7,949 nucleotides of DNA. It comes from Methanosphaera sp. SHI613. Lineage in GTDB: Archaea > Methanobacteriota > Methanobacteria > Methanobacteriales > Methanobacteriaceae. The notes below the pieces were generated by a model. It ran no database searches. It had not been told where the DNA came from and saw only the letters and a program-made list of their open reading frames with translations. Of the stretch, positions 5,385 to 7,949 are shown one piece after another (position 1 is the first letter of the stretch; every line of letters starts with the position of its first letter). Position numbers and translations under genes: made by a program. Where the stretch lies: the NCBI GenBank assembly GCA_003266145.1, contig MVJJ01000126.1, positions 1-7,949 of the forward strand, written 5' to 3'.

Positions 5385-6041
5385 ATGATTATCGACACTC
5401 ATATTCATAGTAAATATTCAAAGGATTCCATCACTCCATTGGAGGATATAATAAAGTATAGTCAGAATATAGGATTGAATGCAATAGCAATAACCGATCA
5501 TGATGAAATAGAGGGAACATGGGCTGTAAGAAAACTTGAACATGAAGGGCTCATATTGATTCCCGGTGAAGAGGTAAGCAGTAGTCAAGGACATATCGTA
5601 GCATTAGGAATAACTGATTACATAAAACCACTACAGACGCCACAGGAAACCGTAGATCAGATACATGACAATGCTGGCATAGCCATAGCTGCACATCCAT
5701 ACTGCTACTATAGAAGTGGCTTGGGAAATATAGTCCAGTCACTAGATGTTGATGCGATGGAGACAATGAACTCAAGGTTCATTTTCGGCTTTTCAAATTA
5801 TCTTGCAAAGAAGGTTTCCAAGAAAAACAACGTACCTGCAATCGGTGCCAGTGATGCACACTTCGTCAAGGGAATAGGAAGATGTCATACGAAAATACCT
5901 GACTGTGATAGTGTCGATGAAATTCTAAAAAATATCAGAAAGGGAAATACGGAAGCGCTGGGTGAACGTACGCCTATGAATCTTATCATAAAGGAAGTCA
6001 TCAGAAAAAAGGGAAGAAAAACCAAGCCAAAACAAGTATGA
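5385..6041 (+). CDS. PHP-domain metal-dependent phosphoesterase
   Basis: A 218-residue PHP-fold protein, predicted to hydrolyse a phosphoester with two or three bound metal ions. All metal-ligand motifs are in order: DTHIHSKYS (4-12, His6 and His8), ITDHDE (36-41, Asp38 and His39), GEEVSSSQGH (61-70, Glu62 and His70), AAHP (102-105, His104) and GASDAH (154-159, Asp157 and His159). The site therefore looks catalytically complete. Length and the single domain place it with the small stand-alone PHP proteins (TrpH/YciV-like), some of which degrade short RNA or nucleotides; the substrate here cannot be deduced. It is distinct from archaeal RNase P Rpp30 in motif pattern. The tail (206-218) is strongly basic, possibly for nucleic acid contact. 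It has its own promoter, and its downstream neighbour is convergent, so it is a single-gene unit. Confidence 0.9.
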   Translation: MIIDTHIHSKYSKDSITPLEDIIKYSQNIGLNAIAITDHDEIEGTWAVRKLEHEGLILIPGEEVSSSQGHIVALGITDYIKPLQTPQETVDQIHDNAGIAIAAHPYCYYRSGLGNIVQSLDVDAMETMNSRFIFGFSNYLAKKVSKKNNVPAIGASDAHFVKGIGRCHTKIPDCDSVDEILKNIRKGNTEALGERTPMNLIIKEVIRKKGRKTKPKQV

Positions 6042-6107
6042 TGAGAAGCTAACAGCAGATAATAAAAGATTCCATCCTGCCCTCCTCCCATATATCCCCA
6101 TATTCTG

Positions 6108-6114
6108 TTTTTTT
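6108..6114 (+). terminator. T-tract terminator of the PHP gene
   Basis: Seven consecutive Ts about 67 bases after the PHP stop codon, in the short convergent gap. No convincing hairpin precedes it, which is acceptable for archaeal T-tract termination. A C-rich stretch (about 6074-6100) lies just upstream. Confidence 0.4.
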
Positions 6115-6128
6115 CACGATAATGATTG

Positions 6129-6551
6129 TCATTGATATGATGTTAATGCAAACTCATGATTGTTAAGCATTTTGCGGAAGCAGCAGACCTCTTTGTGATT
6201 GTGTGGTGTATGGTCTATGAGTGTCTTGTTTGTTGTTTCGTCGGTTAATGAGTATTTGTATTTTGTGTTTGTGGATAATATGTAGTCTATTCTTTCCAGA
6301 GTTTTGTTTGTTTTTATGCTGTCGTTTCTATCGAGTGATGTTGATAGTTTTGTAAGCAGACCTTCATCTTCAAGCAGTTCCAAGAGGTATTCTCCTTCTA
6401 TATGTGTATCTGTTTTTGTTTTACTGATGTCGTTTGTCTCGGTGAGATATGTTGCTGATACAATTACCAATAGCAGTATTATGAATGCCAGTAGCATGTC
6501 GTATAATAGAAATTGGCCATTATTGTCCATAAGCGTTTTTTGTTGAATCAT
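6129..6551 (-). CDS. pilin-like single-pass membrane protein, unknown function
   Basis: A 140-residue protein of no recognised function. A short polar N-terminus ends in NNGQ (10-13), followed by FLLYDMLLAF and a hydrophobic stretch to about residue 35. The remainder is hydrophilic and Lys/Thr/Asp-rich, with adjacent Cys123-Cys124 near the C-terminus. A Gly-Gln junction followed by a hydrophobic helix with an acidic residue (Asp18) near its start recalls archaeal type IV pilin-like or pseudopilin signals, with processing expected after Gly12. The canonical class III form (Gln+1, Ser+3, Glu+5) is not matched: Asp is at +6. The soluble part would then lie outside the cell. The gene starts 18 bases after the AIR-synthase-related gene, so it is probably co-transcribed with it. 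Neither ATG 6551 nor ATG 6530 has a visible ribosome binding site. The coding call is supported by length, gene spacing and the organised N-terminus. Confidence 0.75.
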   Translation of the reverse strand: MIQQKTLMDNNGQFLLYDMLLAFIILLLVIVSATYLTETNDISKTKTDTHIEGEYLLELLEDEGLLTKLSTSLDRNDSIKTNKTLERIDYILSTNTKYKYSLTDETTNKTLIDHTPHNHKEVCCFRKMLNNHEFALTSYQ

Positions 6552-6569
6552 AATTGTCTTTTATTTTTT

Positions 6570-7916
6570 TTAGGATTGTTTTTCTTTTATTCTTTTGACT
6601 ACTTCATTTTTCTTGTCTATCGCACTTCTGGTGGCTTCATCTATAATTTTAGTGTTTTTTTCATAGTTTTCCTCATAGATGTCATCAACTACCTTTTTTA
6701 TCGGCGTGTATGCTGCTTCCCTGAATTTCGGCGTTAAGTTTTCACATCTGTCGGGGTATTCAAGTATTGTTTTGCCGCTGTCTGTTATTTTTCCTATAAT
6801 GTCACATCTTATGTTGTTTTCATTAAGCAGGTTCATTATACTGTCTTTTGCTTTTTGGTCTACGATAATCATCAGAGAATCTATCGATACGCCAAGGGCA
6901 TCTATATCTAGTTTATCCAGCATTTCATATACTGCAGGGTCTATCAGATTCTTTATCCTGTCATAAATTAAATGAATACCAAGGCCGGTTGTCTTGTTTA
7001 TCTCATTGCAGTCTCCGATTAAACCGCCATTTGTGATGTCGGTCATTGCATGTATGTCACCTATTTTTTCATAGTTGTTCAATAATTTGCTGGCCCTGAT
7101 AAACTCTACATTCAACGTCCTGTCTATGACTTCGGGATAGTTGTTGTAGATGGCTGTTGTCGTAATCGTTCCACCACCGCAGCCTTCAGTCATCAGTATA
7201 ACATCACCCATTTTGGCGTTGCTTCTTGCCTGGGGGATATTCGTCGATGAACCGACGGCTCCCACTCCACCTACAAGTCTGCTTCCCAGTACCATATCTC
7301 CACCTATACGAAGGGTACTTCCGGCTACAAGGGGAACGTCGGTAAGTTCACTCACTGCACATATTCCCGCCGTAAAGTCTAAAAGCTTGCTTATATCACC
7401 GTCATCTGCCAGGTGAATGTCGCTGATGATTGCAACCGGATCTGCTCCCATGACGCATACATCCCTTAGTGTGGCACGAGCCGTGTGAAAACCAGCAAGG
7501 AATGGATAATCGCTGAGTCTTGAGTGAATACCATCTATCGCAGTAGTAACGTAGTATGTGTCATCTACCTTCACCACTCCTCCATCATCCTGGGCGGTTG
7601 AATTTACAAGGGACTGGCAGTCGGTGTTCTTTATTATTTCGGCTATTTTTTTGTGAACGTAGAAATCACCCTTTCCACGTGATCCTACACCAAACTCGCC
7701 CATGTGAATATCTGTCCTATAGTAATCTGTCAGGTCATAGTCTATGTCCAATGTAGTTTTCACTTCCTCTATCACGGCTTCTGCCAGACGTCCGGCATCC
7801 TCCTTGTCAATGTTCTTGTAGTAAAGTATTATTTCAGAAAGCCTTTCTACTATTTCATCTTTAGGCTTTTTTTCCAACAGGCTTCTTTTAGCGTATTCTT
7901 CTATATCCATTGTCAT
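6570..7916 (-). CDS. AIR-synthase-related protein (PurM/HypE superfamily), specific role unknown
   Basis: A cytosolic ATP-binding protein of the PurM superfamily (AIR synthase, HypE, SelD, ThiL). With the GTG at 7919 counted as residue 1, a helical N-terminal region (1-70) precedes GSRGKGD (79-85). Next come DDGGVV (111-116), the Asp-containing entry to the PurM N-domain, and AGFHTARATLRDVCVMGADP (142-161), the classic helix plus MGA-P signature. STLRIGGDMVLGS (201-213), MTEGCGGG (243-250) and AMTDITNGGLIGD (291-303) follow; the last is typical of the C-terminal domain. A charged helical tail covers 405-449. At about 449 residues it is longer than PurM, HypE or methanogenesis marker 2 (about 325-350) and matches the roughly 450-residue archaeal AIR-synthase-related family. 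Substrate is unknown. ATG 7916 is preferred because it overlaps a possible upstream stop; GTG 7919 adds one residue and ATG 7910 removes two. Confidence 0.88.
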   Translation of the reverse strand: MTMDIEEYAKRSLLEKKPKDEIVERLSEIILYYKNIDKEDAGRLAEAVIEEVKTTLDIDYDLTDYYRTDIHMGEFGVGSRGKGDFYVHKKIAEIIKNTDCQSLVNSTAQDDGGVVKVDDTYYVTTAIDGIHSRLSDYPFLAGFHTARATLRDVCVMGADPVAIISDIHLADDGDISKLLDFTAGICAVSELTDVPLVAGSTLRIGGDMVLGSRLVGGVGAVGSSTNIPQARSNAKMGDVILMTEGCGGGTITTTAIYNNYPEVIDRTLNVEFIRASKLLNNYEKIGDIHAMTDITNGGLIGDCNEINKTTGLGIHLIYDRIKNLIDPAVYEMLDKLDIDALGVSIDSLMIIVDQKAKDSIMNLLNENNIRCDIIGKITDSGKTILEYPDRCENLTPKFREAAYTPIKKVVDDIYEENYEKNTKIIDEATRSAIDKKNEVVKRIKEKQS

Positions 7917-7949
7917 CACGAGATTATCCTTTTTCCTGATTGATCGGTT
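7916..7949 (-). CDS. possible 3' end of the upstream gene of the minus-strand operon (partial)
   Basis: On the minus strand the frame entering at 7948 reads TDQSGKRIIS and stops at TGA 7918-7916. That stop overlaps the ATG at 7916-7914 by one base (TGATG), a common arrangement for translational coupling. Another frame also stops, at a TAA about 7926-7924, and the AIR-synthase frame itself is open to the window edge, so this call rests on the overlap pattern alone. Too short to identify. Confidence 0.35.
   Translation of the reverse strand, partial: TDQSGKRIIS

Noticed and set aside
5885..6091. Minus-strand frame starting MGGGQDG with a purine-rich region just upstream
   Set aside because: It lies mostly antisense to the complete, motif-rich PHP gene, has no recognisable domain, and the purine-rich stretch is the complement of a C-rich part of the convergent gap.
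6570..7916. Assignment of the AIR-synthase-related protein as methanogenesis marker protein 2, HypE or PurM
   Set aside because: It is about 100 residues longer than these families, has a helical N-terminal region not typical of them, and lacks the HypE C-terminal cysteine end.
1..7949. CRISPR array, transposase, integrase, attachment site, tRNA or rRNA
   Set aside because: No regularly spaced direct repeats, no terminal inverted repeats flanking a coding region, no tRNA T-loop pattern and no rRNA-like segment were seen by eye on either strand.
1..7949. A previously undescribed multi-gene system such as a defence or toxin-antitoxin locus
   Set aside because: The genes are mostly housekeeping families in at least six transcription units; nothing suggests a single coordinated new system.

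Overview
The window looks like chromosomal DNA of a hydrogenotrophic or methylotrophic methanogenic archaeon, most likely order Methanobacteriales (Methanosphaera, Methanobrevibacter or Methanobacterium type). The reasons are the methanogen C1 enzymes (formylmethanofuran:H4MPT formyltransferase and the archaeal Fae-Hps fusion), moderately AT-rich coding DNA, very AT-rich spacers with archaeal TATA boxes, oligo-T terminators, and purine-rich ribosome binding sites resembling GGAGGTGAT. Genus cannot be fixed from sequence alone.

Layout. Bases 1-60 hold the probable tail and terminator of an upstream plus-strand gene. A plus-strand pair follows: ftr-like formyltransferase (106-990) and the bifunctional NAD(P)HX repair enzyme Nnr (1016-2479). 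Nnr converges on a small minus-strand BofA-like membrane protein (2595-2846), and the two share a bidirectional hairpin terminator. Divergent from the BofA-like gene is an O6-alkylguanine-DNA alkyltransferase (3017-3595, GTG start), which converges on the Fae-Hps fusion gene (3736-4962, minus). A gene-free 422-base stretch (4963-5384) carries divergent promoters and several inverted repeats. Then come a PHP-domain phosphoesterase (5385-6041, plus) and a minus-strand operon. In transcription order that operon is an unseen gene ending near 7916, an AIR-synthase-related protein (7916-6570) and a short pilin-like membrane protein (6551-6129).

How they fit together. Several products touch one-carbon chemistry or its damage. 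Ftr moves formyl groups between methanofuran and H4MPT. Fae-Hps handles formaldehyde and links H4MPT chemistry to ribulose monophosphate and pentose supply. The alkyltransferase repairs alkylated guanine. Nnr repairs hydrated NAD(P)H. Only ftr-nnr is a plausible co-transcribed unit; the rest are separate units, so a shared pathway is a loose inference.

I found no CRISPR array, transposon, phage gene, rRNA or tRNA, and no clear new defence or mobile system. The points most worth following are a recurring terminator layout in which a hairpin sits over the stop codon with a T-tract 8-9 bases downstream, a probably leaderless fae-hps transcript, the repeat-rich spacer upstream of it, and three proteins of unknown role (BofA-like, AIR-synthase-related, pilin-like).
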